Source of the DNA: an uncultured Longilinea sp.
GTDB lineage: Bacteria; Chloroflexota; Anaerolineae; Anaerolineales; Anaerolineaceae
NCBI GenBank assembly: GCA_937863945.1
Contig: CALMIB010000340.1
Location: forward strand, 1-8,414
DNA: 8,414 nucleotides
Direction: 5' to 3'
The position numbers were made by a program, and so were the translations under genes. The notes beneath the pieces are model-generated. The model did no database searches. It was given only the letters and a program-made list of their open reading frames with translations, and was not told where the DNA came from. Positions 1-5,782 of the stretch are shown here, piece after piece. Numbering within the stretch: position 1 is the stretch's first letter; the number at the start of each line of letters is the position of its first letter.

Positions 1-1053
1 GCCGGAAAGGATGAGATCGATGGTATCGGGTGAGAGCGTGGCGGCCAGGTTGGGGGCCAGCCCAACAACGGTGATTTCCTGGTTGGCCAGGGGCAGGCTG
101 CTTTGAATGGCGGCAATGCCCACGCGCACCAGCACCGTCTGGTCGCCGACCACCGAAACGCCTTCCGGCAGGTTCAAGGGCATAGAGATGTCCAGGTCAT
201 CCTTCAGGTTCGTCAGGTCAAACGGCGTGGTCTCGACGTAACCGGGCAGGCTGGAAATGGCCTGCAAATCGCTGGAAAAGACGGTTACGGTGGGCGGGAA
301 GACCGAAATGTTGGTCAGGCGGTAGCCGCTGGCCACCTCGCCGCTGGTGACCACCTTCACCACCACGTTGCGGTAGCCGCCCTTCTGGTTAATGGGCAGC
401 GTGACGGTCACGCGGTCGGGCGTCAGGGTCAGGCCGGTCACCGGAGCATTGTTGGCATCCACCGCCTGAAGGGTGAGGGTGCGGTTGACGGTTTCAAAAA
501 CCTGCGTCAGGTCTAGCAACGCTTCCACTTTCTGCACGCGCTCCACGATCGAAGCCGGCCCGCTCACGACTGTGCTGCTCTGGCTGAGCGTGGGTGTGCC
601 GGCCTGATAGCCGACCGCCGGTTCGCCACGGGTCACCAGATCGATGGGAACGGTGCGGGTGGAGAGGCGCTCGAGCGTGACGGAGATCGAACGCGGCGCG
701 TAGGAAACGATTTGCACCGGCCTCAGGTTGATATTCACCTGTACCTGGACGGCATGGTTGCCCGGCTCCAGTCCGGAGAAATCGACGACGGCGCGGATGA
801 CCGATGGGTCGGCCGAAAGCTGATTCCACACCGACCGCGGGGCGCTCAGAACAACGTTCAGTTGAGCGGGCGGGTCATTGGTGATCATCAGGCCGGGATC
901 CAGGCCGATCACTTCGATGGGAATGGGCTGCGAAAACTGGCGTTCTTCGGTGGGATCGGTGGAGGTGACCGCCGAGATCCAGACGGCCAGGGCCAGCACA
1001 AAAGCGGTCAGGAAAGTGGGAATGTACTTGAGGATGCGTTGCAACCCAGTCAC
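1..1053 (-). CDS. cdaR: YbbR-domain protein (CdaR-like), 3' end outside window
   Basis: This is a membrane-anchored extracytoplasmic protein of the YbbR/CdaR family, known in Firmicutes to bind and modulate the diadenylate cyclase CdaA. The frame stays open for 351 codons from a GTG start to the left window edge, so the C-terminus is missing. Residues 8-28 form one hydrophobic segment after a short basic N-terminus, a signal anchor. It is followed by beta-rich YbbR repeats at about 41-128, 133-220 and 228-314, with a fourth starting near 316. Repeats end in a typical pattern such as PRSISVTLE or PDRVTVTLP. The GTG start is chosen because GGAGG lies eight bases upstream and it sits three bases after the cdaA stop, so the two are surely co-transcribed. 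In other bacteria glmM often follows and may lie just beyond the edge. The family call is secure; the regulatory role is inferred from cdaA adjacency. Confidence 0.9.
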   Translation of the reverse strand, partial: MTGLQRILKYIPTFLTAFVLALAVWISAVTSTDPTEERQFSQPIPIEVIGLDPGLMITNDPPAQLNVVLSAPRSVWNQLSADPSVIRAVVDFSGLEPGNHAVQVQVNINLRPVQIVSYAPRSISVTLERLSTRTVPIDLVTRGEPAVGYQAGTPTLSQSSTVVSGPASIVERVQKVEALLDLTQVFETVNRTLTLQAVDANNAPVTGLTLTPDRVTVTLPINQKGGYRNVVVKVVTSGEVASGYRLTNISVFPPTVTVFSSDLQAISSLPGYVETTPFDLTNLKDDLDISMPLNLPEGVSVVGDQTVLVRVGIAAIQSSLPLANQEITVVGLAPNLAATLSPDTIDLILSG

Positions 1054-1056
1054 CGT

Positions 1057-1938
1057 TTAATCCTCCGGCCGCCGGAATGATTCCAACCAGCGCGCGATGC
1101 GGCTGCCCAGATGGGCGCTCGAGTCGTTTTCAGCGGGCTGGAAGAAAGCCAGCAGAATGTTTTCCAGCCGCTCGGTGTCCAACCGACGGATCATACGGCC
1201 GCTGTGGGCGATGGAAATTGCACCGGTTTGCTCGGAGACGACCACCGAGATCGCGTCGGAGGCTTCGGAACTGCCCAGGGCGGCGCGGTGGCGCAATCCC
1301 ATTTGCCGTTCGGGCGAGCGGTTGAGAATGCCGCTCGACGAAAGCGGCATCACGCAGGCTGCCGCGATGATGCGGTTCTCGGCGATGATCACCGCGTCAT
1401 CGTGGAGGGGCGTATTGGGATAGAAAATTTGCAGCAGCAGTTCAGGGGTAACGCTCGCATTTAGCTGCACGCCGGTCTGGACGTATTCCTGCAGGCTGTC
1501 GGCGCGTTGCAAAATGATCAACGCGCCGTGCTGGCGGGCCGATAGCCTGGCGCAGGCGGTGACGATGGCTTTGATGGTCTGCTGCATGGCCAGAATGGAG
1601 GCTGCGTCGCGCCGGTTGAACAGGTTTCCGTAACCGGCGCGTCCCAGGCGTTCCAATCCGCGGCGGATCTCGGGCGCAAAGATGACCGGGATGGCCAACA
1701 GCAGTGCCGGCAGCGTGGTGCTGATCAACCACGAAAAGGCGGGCAGGTTGACCAGGCTGGTGAGCACAACCAGAAAAATGACCACCAACACAACGCCGCG
1801 CATCAGCACATTGGCCTGCGTATCGCGCAATACCATCAGGATGGTAAAGAATACCAGCGTAACCAGGGCCAGGTCGATGATGCTCAACCAGTTCAGGCGT
1901 TGAAATATGAAGATAATCTCGCTCAGCAGATCAGCCAC
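1057..1938 (-). CDS. cdaA: Diadenylate cyclase CdaA (DisA_N/DAC domain)
   Basis: CdaA condenses two ATP into cyclic di-AMP at the inner face of the membrane; c-di-AMP controls potassium and osmolyte balance and wall homeostasis. The 293-residue protein is of usual family length. Three hydrophobic helices (about 19-37, 47-65, 73-88) precede the APEIRRGLERLGR linker and a DAC domain at about 105-270. The two signature motifs are present but altered. The expected DGA reads D180-D181-A182 (TPLHDDAVII), and the expected TRHR reads LRHR at 215-218. The catalytic-type Asp and the RHR core remain, so activity is plausible but not certain. The start is GTG. An in-frame TGA lies only four codons upstream, so no longer reading is likely, although the nearest AAGGA is 15 bases away, which is far for a ribosome site. 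It lies between coaE and cdaR, with 64 bases after coaE. Confidence 0.95.
   Translation of the reverse strand: MADLLSEIIFIFQRLNWLSIIDLALVTLVFFTILMVLRDTQANVLMRGVVLVVIFLVVLTSLVNLPAFSWLISTTLPALLLAIPVIFAPEIRRGLERLGRAGYGNLFNRRDAASILAMQQTIKAIVTACARLSARQHGALIILQRADSLQEYVQTGVQLNASVTPELLLQIFYPNTPLHDDAVIIAENRIIAAACVMPLSSSGILNRSPERQMGLRHRAALGSSEASDAISVVVSEQTGAISIAHSGRMIRRLDTERLENILLAFFQPAENDSSAHLGSRIARWLESFRRPED
1062..1066 (-). promoter_or_regulatory. Ribosome binding site of cdaR (supports a GTG start)
   Basis: On the minus strand a full GGAGG sits eight bases before GTG at 1053, within the last codons of cdaA. It is one of the best Shine-Dalgarno matches in the window and fixes the cdaR start. Confidence 0.75.
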
Positions 1939-2002
1939 TTGATTTTCTATTCATCCTTCAAGAGTGGTTTTGTCAGAACAATCGCGGTACATCGAGGTTG
2001 GA

Positions 2003-3154
2003 TTAGATCGGGCGTAAAACCCGATCGACGCGCAGTTGTTTAAAGAACAATGTGGTGCTGGCGGATTTGGTTTCTTCGGCGGCTTCCTGCCAGGCCTGCA
2101 CCACCAGCGTATCCAGTTTGCGCGGTTCATATCCCAAGGCCTGCCAGATGTTGGTGAGGTTTGCCAGCTCGGATGGGACAAAGACCAGCGAGGCTTCGCA
2201 CTGCAGGTCGCGCGACGAACGCTCCATTTCCACGATCAGCGCCGAGATGGCCTGATCGACCGGGATGGCGGGATCGAGGTAAATATCTGTGGCGCGGGCA
2301 ACCAGATTTTCCACCTTCCAGCCCATCACGCCGCCGGCGCGGTTGTTATATTGCAACATAAGGAATGCCTTCTCGCCAAAGGAGGCCATAACATCGTCGC
2401 GTGTCACTTTGCGGCCATCTTTGTTAAACCGGTTGATGATTCCGGCTATTTCTTCCGAATCACGCGGTCGGCCGCGGCGCACCAGGATTTCACCCGGGCG
2501 GGAAGCCGCCGTTTGCGTTTCGCTGGCGGCTGCCGGCGTAGATTGAAGCGCTTCGGGCACGTCACGCTGCCAGGCGGCCAGTACCTGCCGCCAGGTATCT
2601 TCAAATGTGAGTTCGTTGCGGATGACCACCGACGCGGCGGAGATTTTTTCTTCCTGCGGGGGTTGGGCGCTCACCCGTTGGCGGGCATCTGCCTCGCTCA
2701 TGCGCCGTTTTTGCACCAGGCGGGCGATTTGAATTTGCGGCGCCGCATAGGTCACCCAGACGCTGTCGCAATTGGCCACCAGCGACGACTCGAGCAGCTT
2801 GATCGCCTCAATGACAATCACTTTTTGGCCGGCGCGCTGCGCCAGGAAATTCACCGCCTGGTTGACCAGCGGGTGGACGATCCGTTCCAGGGTGATGAGG
2901 GCTTCCGGGTCGCTGAAGACCAGGCGGCCGAGTTTGGATCGGTCAATTTCGCCATCCGGTCCCAGCACCCAGCGTCCAAAGGTGGAGACAATGGGCTGAT
3001 AACCGGGTGCGCCGCGCGCGATGGCGCGATGGGAGAGCGCGTCGGCATCAATGCCGTAAGCGCCGAGATGTTCCAGCATCCGGCGCACCACGCTCTTGCC
3101 TGTTCCAATGTTACCGGTGAGGCCGATAACGTATTTGCCTGCCCATTTTGTCAA
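2003..3154 (-). CDS. coaE: Dephospho-CoA kinase fused to a C-terminal GNAT-like domain
   Basis: The N-terminal part (about 1-195) is dephospho-CoA kinase, which phosphorylates the ribose 3'-OH of dephospho-CoA in the last step of CoA synthesis. Visible features are the P-loop GNIGTGKS at 14-21, DADALSH at 36-42, IVHPLV at 92-97, EAIKLLES at 116-123, and the lid/nucleotide region with RRMSEADARQR (150-160) and QPPQEEK (164-170). CoaE is normally about 200 residues; here an Ala/Ser/Thr-rich linker (about 203-220) leads to an extra domain at about 222-355. That domain starts ILVRRGRPRDSEEIAGIIN, typical of a GNAT fold, but the glycine-rich acetyl-CoA loop is not recognisable (DPAIPVDQAISAL instead). 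It may bind CoA or be structural; no reaction is assigned. The start is TTG, with GGAG seven bases upstream. It is first gene of an apparent coaE-cdaA-cdaR transcript. Confidence 0.9.
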   Translation of the reverse strand: MTKWAGKYVIGLTGNIGTGKSVVRRMLEHLGAYGIDADALSHRAIARGAPGYQPIVSTFGRWVLGPDGEIDRSKLGRLVFSDPEALITLERIVHPLVNQAVNFLAQRAGQKVIVIEAIKLLESSLVANCDSVWVTYAAPQIQIARLVQKRRMSEADARQRVSAQPPQEEKISAASVVIRNELTFEDTWRQVLAAWQRDVPEALQSTPAAASETQTAASRPGEILVRRGRPRDSEEIAGIINRFNKDGRKVTRDDVMASFGEKAFLMLQYNNRAGGVMGWKVENLVARATDIYLDPAIPVDQAISALIVEMERSSRDLQCEASLVFVPSELANLTNIWQALGYEPRKLDTLVVQAWQEAAEETKSASTTLFFKQLRVDRVLRPI

Positions 3155-3161
3155 AATCGAA

Positions 3162-3165
3162 CTCC
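3162..3165 (-). promoter_or_regulatory. Ribosome binding site of coaE (decides a TTG start)
   Basis: On the minus strand GGAG lies seven bases before TTG at 3154. No ATG or GTG at this spacing competes, so the TTG is the best start and gives an N-terminus leading directly into the P-loop strand. Confidence 0.65.
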
Positions 3166-3189
3166 ACGCTTTGAGACAACTATCCTTTC

Positions 3190-3218
3190 ATTTTAGCTGT
3201 GCGCTGGAATTATGTCAA
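3190..3218 (-). promoter_or_regulatory. Sigma-70-type promoter of the coaE-cdaA-cdaR transcript
   Basis: Reading the minus strand, a perfect -35 TTGACA (3218-3213) is followed by a 17-base spacer and -10 TAAAAT (3195-3190). Transcription should begin near 3183, leaving a leader of about 30 bases with the GGAG site of coaE. No other convincing promoter was seen before cdaA or cdaR, so one transcript probably covers all three genes. Confidence 0.8.
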
Positions 3219-3260
3219 AGGATTCTGGCAGCGCGGCGAAAACCAGGCGGCGCGGATTTC

Positions 3261-3288
3261 TTGACAATCCGGGGGTGCGTGGTAAAAT
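3261..3288 (+). promoter_or_regulatory. Sigma-70-type promoter of tRNA-Phe
   Basis: A perfect -35 TTGACA (3261-3266), a 16-base spacer and -10 TAAAAT (3283-3288) lie upstream of the tRNA. The predicted start is near 3295, giving a 5' precursor of about 18 bases to be removed by RNase P. It diverges from the coaE promoter; the two -35 elements are 42 bases apart. Confidence 0.8.
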
Positions 3289-3312
3289 TCAGCCACGTTC
3301 TGCAAGGAACAC

Positions 3313-3385
3313 GCCGAGATAGCTCAGTTGGTAGAGCATGCGACTGAAAATCGCAGTGTCCACAGTCCGATTCTGTGTCTCGGCA
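3313..3385 (+). tRNA. tRNA-Phe (anticodon GAA)
   Basis: The 73-base sequence folds into a full cloverleaf. The acceptor GCCGAGA (3313-3319) pairs with TCTCGGC (3378-3384) and the discriminator is A3385. The D stem is GCTC/GAGC (3322-3325 with 3334-3337). The anticodon stem TGCGA/TCGCA (3339-3343 with 3351-3355) holds loop CTGAAAA with anticodon GAA at 3346-3348. The variable loop is GTGTC, and the T stem CACAG/CTGTG (3361-3365 with 3373-3377) encloses loop TCCGATT. CCA is not encoded and must be added by CCA transferase. One oddity is that position 55 (base 3367) is C where almost all elongator tRNAs have U, later pseudouridine. All stems are perfectly paired, so the gene looks functional. 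It has its own promoter and terminator. Confidence 0.97.
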
Positions 3386-3388
3386 CAC

Positions 3389-3418
3389 AAACGCCCTGGA
3401 AACGGGGCGTTTTTGTTT
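3389..3418 (+). terminator. Rho-independent terminator of tRNA-Phe
   Basis: AAACGCCC (3389-3396) and GGGCGTTT (3405-3412) form a perfect 8-base-pair stem around the loop TGGAAACG. It is followed by a T-rich run (3410-3418, broken by one G). It begins three bases after the mature tRNA end and should separate the tRNA from the cell-wall gene downstream. Confidence 0.9.
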
Positions 3419-3435
3419 GCCCTTGCGAAGCGCGT

Positions 3436-3465
3436 TTTCCACGATTTGGCCATTTCTGTTACAAT
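3436..3465 (+). promoter_or_regulatory. Extended -10 promoter of the 3D-domain protein gene
   Basis: TGTTACAAT (3457-3465) is an extended -10 element: TG, one base, then TACAAT. A weak -35 TTTCCA (3436-3441) lies 18 bases upstream. The expected transcription start is about 3472, only about three bases before the ATG at 3475, so the message would be leaderless or nearly so. No Shine-Dalgarno sequence precedes the ATG, which fits. Confidence 0.6.
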
Positions 3466-3474
3466 GCCGATAAG

Positions 3475-4857
3475 ATGAACCGTAAAAAGATCCTACGCTT
3501 CGCGATTCCAGGGGTACTCCTGGCGGTTGTCCTGATCCTTATCCTGGGCGGGCAGCGGCAGGTCACGATGATCATCGACGGGCAAGCACAACCCGCGCAG
3601 GTGCGCGCGTTGACCGTGGGCGGCGCGCTGCGGCAGGCCGGCGTGCCGGTATCCCCGCAGGATTTGCTGACGCCAGGGCCAGCGGCCTGGCTGGTGAACG
3701 GCATGGAAATCAGCGTCACGCACGCGCGCGGCGTCAGCATCACTCTTCTACCGGATGGCGGAGAACGGCAGTTGGTTTCCGCCGGACGGACGGCGGCGGA
3801 ATTGCTGGCCGAAGCCGGGCTGGAAGCAGGGGCGGAGGACCGCCTGTGGGCGAACGGCGCGGCCGTCACGCTGGATCAGGCGCTGCCGCCGGGAAAACCG
3901 CTGGCGCTGGTGGTGCGCCGCGCGCAGCCGGTGACGCTCACGATCGATGCGGAAACCCGGAAAATCCACTCCAGCGCAGCCACGCTGGGCGAAGCCCTGG
4001 CTGACGCGGGCATCCTGCTGAAACCGGCTGACCGCCTTACACCGGCGCCTGAAACACCCCTGGACGGCCCGTTGAGCGCGGACCTGCGCAAGGCCCGCAC
4101 GCTATCGATCCAGGTGGACGGCTCCACGGTTCAGGCGCGCAGCGCAGCCGAGACTGTTGGCGAGGCGCTGGCTGAAGCAGGCATTTCGCTGCAGGCATTG
4201 GATTACAGCCTTCCCGCCGAAGCTGAGCCTTTGCCGGAAGACGGCCGCCTGCGCGTGGTGCGCGTGCAAGAGGAACTGGTTTTGGCGCAAACGGCCGTGC
4301 CGTTCACGACGAAATATGTGAACTCTGACCAGGTAGCCCTGGACCACCAGGAAGTGATTGTTCCGGGCGTGCTGGGGCTGCAAGTTTCGCGCGAGCGCGT
4401 GCGCTATGAAGATGGCGAGGAAGTGCTGCGCAGTTCGGACGGCGCATGGGTGGCACAGGAGGCGCGGGAACAGACGGTCGGTTTGGGCACGAAGATCGAG
4501 CTCAAAACGTTGCAGACCGATGCCGGAAATCTGGAATATTACCGCGCGGTCACCGTGTGGGTCACCTCCTACTCGCCTTGCCGGTCAGGCGCCGACCGTT
4601 GCTATACGGGCACTTCCAGCGGTATGAAGGTGCAAAAAGGCGTCATTGCCGTGCCGCGCGCCTGGTACGGGCTGCTGGTAGGCGCGCGTGTTTACATCCC
4701 CGGCTATGGCACCGCTGTGGTGGCCGATACGGGTGGCATGACCGGCTACTGGGTGGACGTGGCTTACAGCGATGATGATTACGTGCCGTGGGCGCAATAC
4801 GTGACGATGTACTTCCTCACCCCGGTGCCCTCCTACGTCCCGGTGAGGCTGCCTTGA
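3475..4857 (+). CDS. Cell-wall protein with DUF348 repeats, G5 and 3D domains (YabE/Rpf2-like)
   Basis: This 460-residue protein is membrane-anchored or secreted. Basic NRKK is followed by a hydrophobic segment at about 8-25 with no lipobox. Four DUF348 repeats follow (about 28-70, 86-128, 152-195, 208-250), showing patterns such as TLGEALADAGI and TVGEALAEAGI. Next are a G5 domain (about 264-344) and a C-terminal 3D domain (about 361-448) with VTSYSPC, GVIAV, YIPGYG, ADTGG and WVDVAY. Related YabE/RpfB-type proteins act on peptidoglycan, and the 3D fold is related to MltA-type lytic transglycosylases, so a role in wall remodelling is likely. The aspartate normally following GVIAV is absent here, which puts catalysis in doubt. 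ATG 3475 is chosen because upstream frame runs back through the terminator and tRNA, and because it gives a clean signal anchor. It overlaps rsmA by four bases. Confidence 0.88.
   Translation: MNRKKILRFAIPGVLLAVVLILILGGQRQVTMIIDGQAQPAQVRALTVGGALRQAGVPVSPQDLLTPGPAAWLVNGMEISVTHARGVSITLLPDGGERQLVSAGRTAAELLAEAGLEAGAEDRLWANGAAVTLDQALPPGKPLALVVRRAQPVTLTIDAETRKIHSSAATLGEALADAGILLKPADRLTPAPETPLDGPLSADLRKARTLSIQVDGSTVQARSAAETVGEALAEAGISLQALDYSLPAEAEPLPEDGRLRVVRVQEELVLAQTAVPFTTKYVNSDQVALDHQEVIVPGVLGLQVSRERVRYEDGEEVLRSSDGAWVAQEAREQTVGLGTKIELKTLQTDAGNLEYYRAVTVWVTSYSPCRSGADRCYTGTSSGMKVQKGVIAVPRAWYGLLVGARVYIPGYGTAVVADTGGMTGYWVDVAYSDDDYVPWAQYVTMYFLTPVPSYVPVRLP
4845..4848 (+). promoter_or_regulatory. Ribosome binding site of rsmA (decides a TTG start)
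   Basis: GAGG sits five bases before TTG 4854, inside the end of the upstream gene. The TTGA at 4854-4857 joins the rsmA start to the TGA stop of the wall-protein gene, a layout typical of translational coupling. Confidence 0.65.
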
Positions 4858-5696
4858 CCGACCTGAAGCCGCTCTCCGTTCCGGCTTTGATGCGCAAGTA
4901 CGGTCTGTCTGCCAGGAAGAGCCTGGGGCAAAATTTTCTATTGGATGAAACCGCCCTGGAAAGAGTGGTGGCGGCCGCCGAAATTCCGGCGGATGCCACC
5001 GTGCTGGAGATCGGCCCGGGGCTGGGCAGCCTGACGCGCCACCTGGCGCGTGTGGCAGCGCACGTGGTGGCGGTTGAACTGGATGGCGACATCCTGCCGG
5101 CCTTGCAGGAAGCGCTGGGTGATGCCCAAAATGTGACCATCATCCACGGCGACATCCTGCAGCAGGAGATGGCGGGCCTGATTGACGAGCCTGGCTACCT
5201 GGTTGTGGCCAATATTCCATATTACATCACCTCCGCGGTGATCCGGCATTTACTCGAAGCGCCGGTGAAGCCCGCCCGCCTGGTGTTGACCATGCAAAAG
5301 GAAGTGGCCGAGCGCATTTGCGCCAGGCCGGGCGATTTGAGCCTGCTGGCGTTGAGCGTGCAGGTGTACGGCGCCCCGCGGCCGGCGGCGCGCATCCCGG
5401 CCGGCGCATTTTACCCGCCGCCCAAGGTCGATTCGGTGGTGCTGCGCGTGGACCTGTATGCGCAGCCGCGCATCCCGGAAGACCAGTTGGATGCGTTCTT
5501 TCACCTGGCAAAACTGGCTTTCGCGCAGAAGCGCAAGACGCTGCGCAATACGCTGTCCGCCGGACTGCACTGGCCGCCCGAACGGGCCGCCGCGCTGCTG
5601 GCCGAAGCAGGCATCGACCCCATGCGCCGCGCTGAAACGCTCAGCCTGGACGAATGGGCGCAAATTGTGAGCGCCTTCCGCCGCGAAACCCTATGA
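4854..5696 (+). CDS. rsmA: 16S rRNA (adenine1518/1519-N6)-dimethyltransferase RsmA (KsgA)
   Basis: RsmA uses S-adenosylmethionine to dimethylate the two adjacent adenines in the helix 45 loop of 16S rRNA, a late 30S maturation step. With the TTG start it has 280 residues, normal for the family. Motifs in order are KSLGQNFLLD (22-31), SAM-binding LEIGPGLG (51-58), acidic VELD (74-77), GDI (99-101), catalytic NIPYYIT (120-126; the N6-adenine methyltransferase NxPY motif) and FYPPPKVDS (186-194). The C-terminal helical region contains the usual QKRKTLRN. An ATG at 4890 is a weaker alternative start. The gene is co-transcribed with the 3D protein upstream, as in the yabE-rnmV-ksgA order of Firmicutes but without rnmV. 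No plus-strand terminator with a clear T run follows. Confidence 0.96.
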   Translation: MTDLKPLSVPALMRKYGLSARKSLGQNFLLDETALERVVAAAEIPADATVLEIGPGLGSLTRHLARVAAHVVAVELDGDILPALQEALGDAQNVTIIHGDILQQEMAGLIDEPGYLVVANIPYYITSAVIRHLLEAPVKPARLVLTMQKEVAERICARPGDLSLLALSVQVYGAPRPAARIPAGAFYPPPKVDSVVLRVDLYAQPRIPEDQLDAFFHLAKLAFAQKRKTLRNTLSAGLHWPPERAAALLAEAGIDPMRRAETLSLDEWAQIVSAFRRETL

Positions 5697-5720
5697 TGGG
5701 TTGCCGCCGCCGGAACAATG

Positions 5721-5752
5721 AAAAAAGGGCCATGCTGAAGCACATTGCCCTT
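5721..5752 (-). terminator. Rho-independent terminator of the roadblock-V4R-receiver-mannosyltransferase operon
   Basis: On the minus strand AAGGGC (5752-5747) pairs with GCCCTT (5730-5725) and leads directly into a run of T (complement of six A at 5721-5726). The inner part TGC-TTCA-GCA can extend the hairpin. It lies about 30 bases after the mannosyltransferase stop. In the plus direction the stem has no T run after it, so it should work mainly one way. Confidence 0.8.
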
Positions 5753-5782
5753 GCAGAGTGCCTGGGGTGGAAGCCTTTCAGG

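Noticed and set aside
494..829. 111-codon minus-strand open frame inside the cdaR region
   Set aside because: It is in another frame from the continuous 351-codon YbbR reading that runs from GTG 1053 to the edge. Its product is Arg/Gly-rich with no domain.
1939..2002. Possible separate promoter for cdaA (CTGACA on the minus strand in the gap after coaE)
   Set aside because: No reasonable -10 lies 16-18 bases downstream; the best candidate matches TATAAT poorly.
2036..3196. A 386-codon plus-strand open frame antisense to coaE
   Set aside because: It mirrors the coaE gene, whose minus-strand protein has clear CoaE motifs. The plus-strand product has His/Gly/Arg-rich, non-domain composition and no ribosome site or promoter. 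GC-rich coding DNA often leaves such shadows.
3328..3474. Upstream in-frame extension of the 3D protein to an ATG inside the tRNA gene
   Set aside because: It would run through tRNA-Phe and its terminator, and would put a 49-residue non-signal sequence ahead of a good signal anchor at ATG 3475.
3961..4200. DNA-level repeats within the wall-protein gene (similar GAAGCCCTGGCTGA / GAGGCGCTGGCTGA stretches)
   Set aside because: These reflect the DUF348 protein repeats, not a mobile or regulatory DNA repeat.
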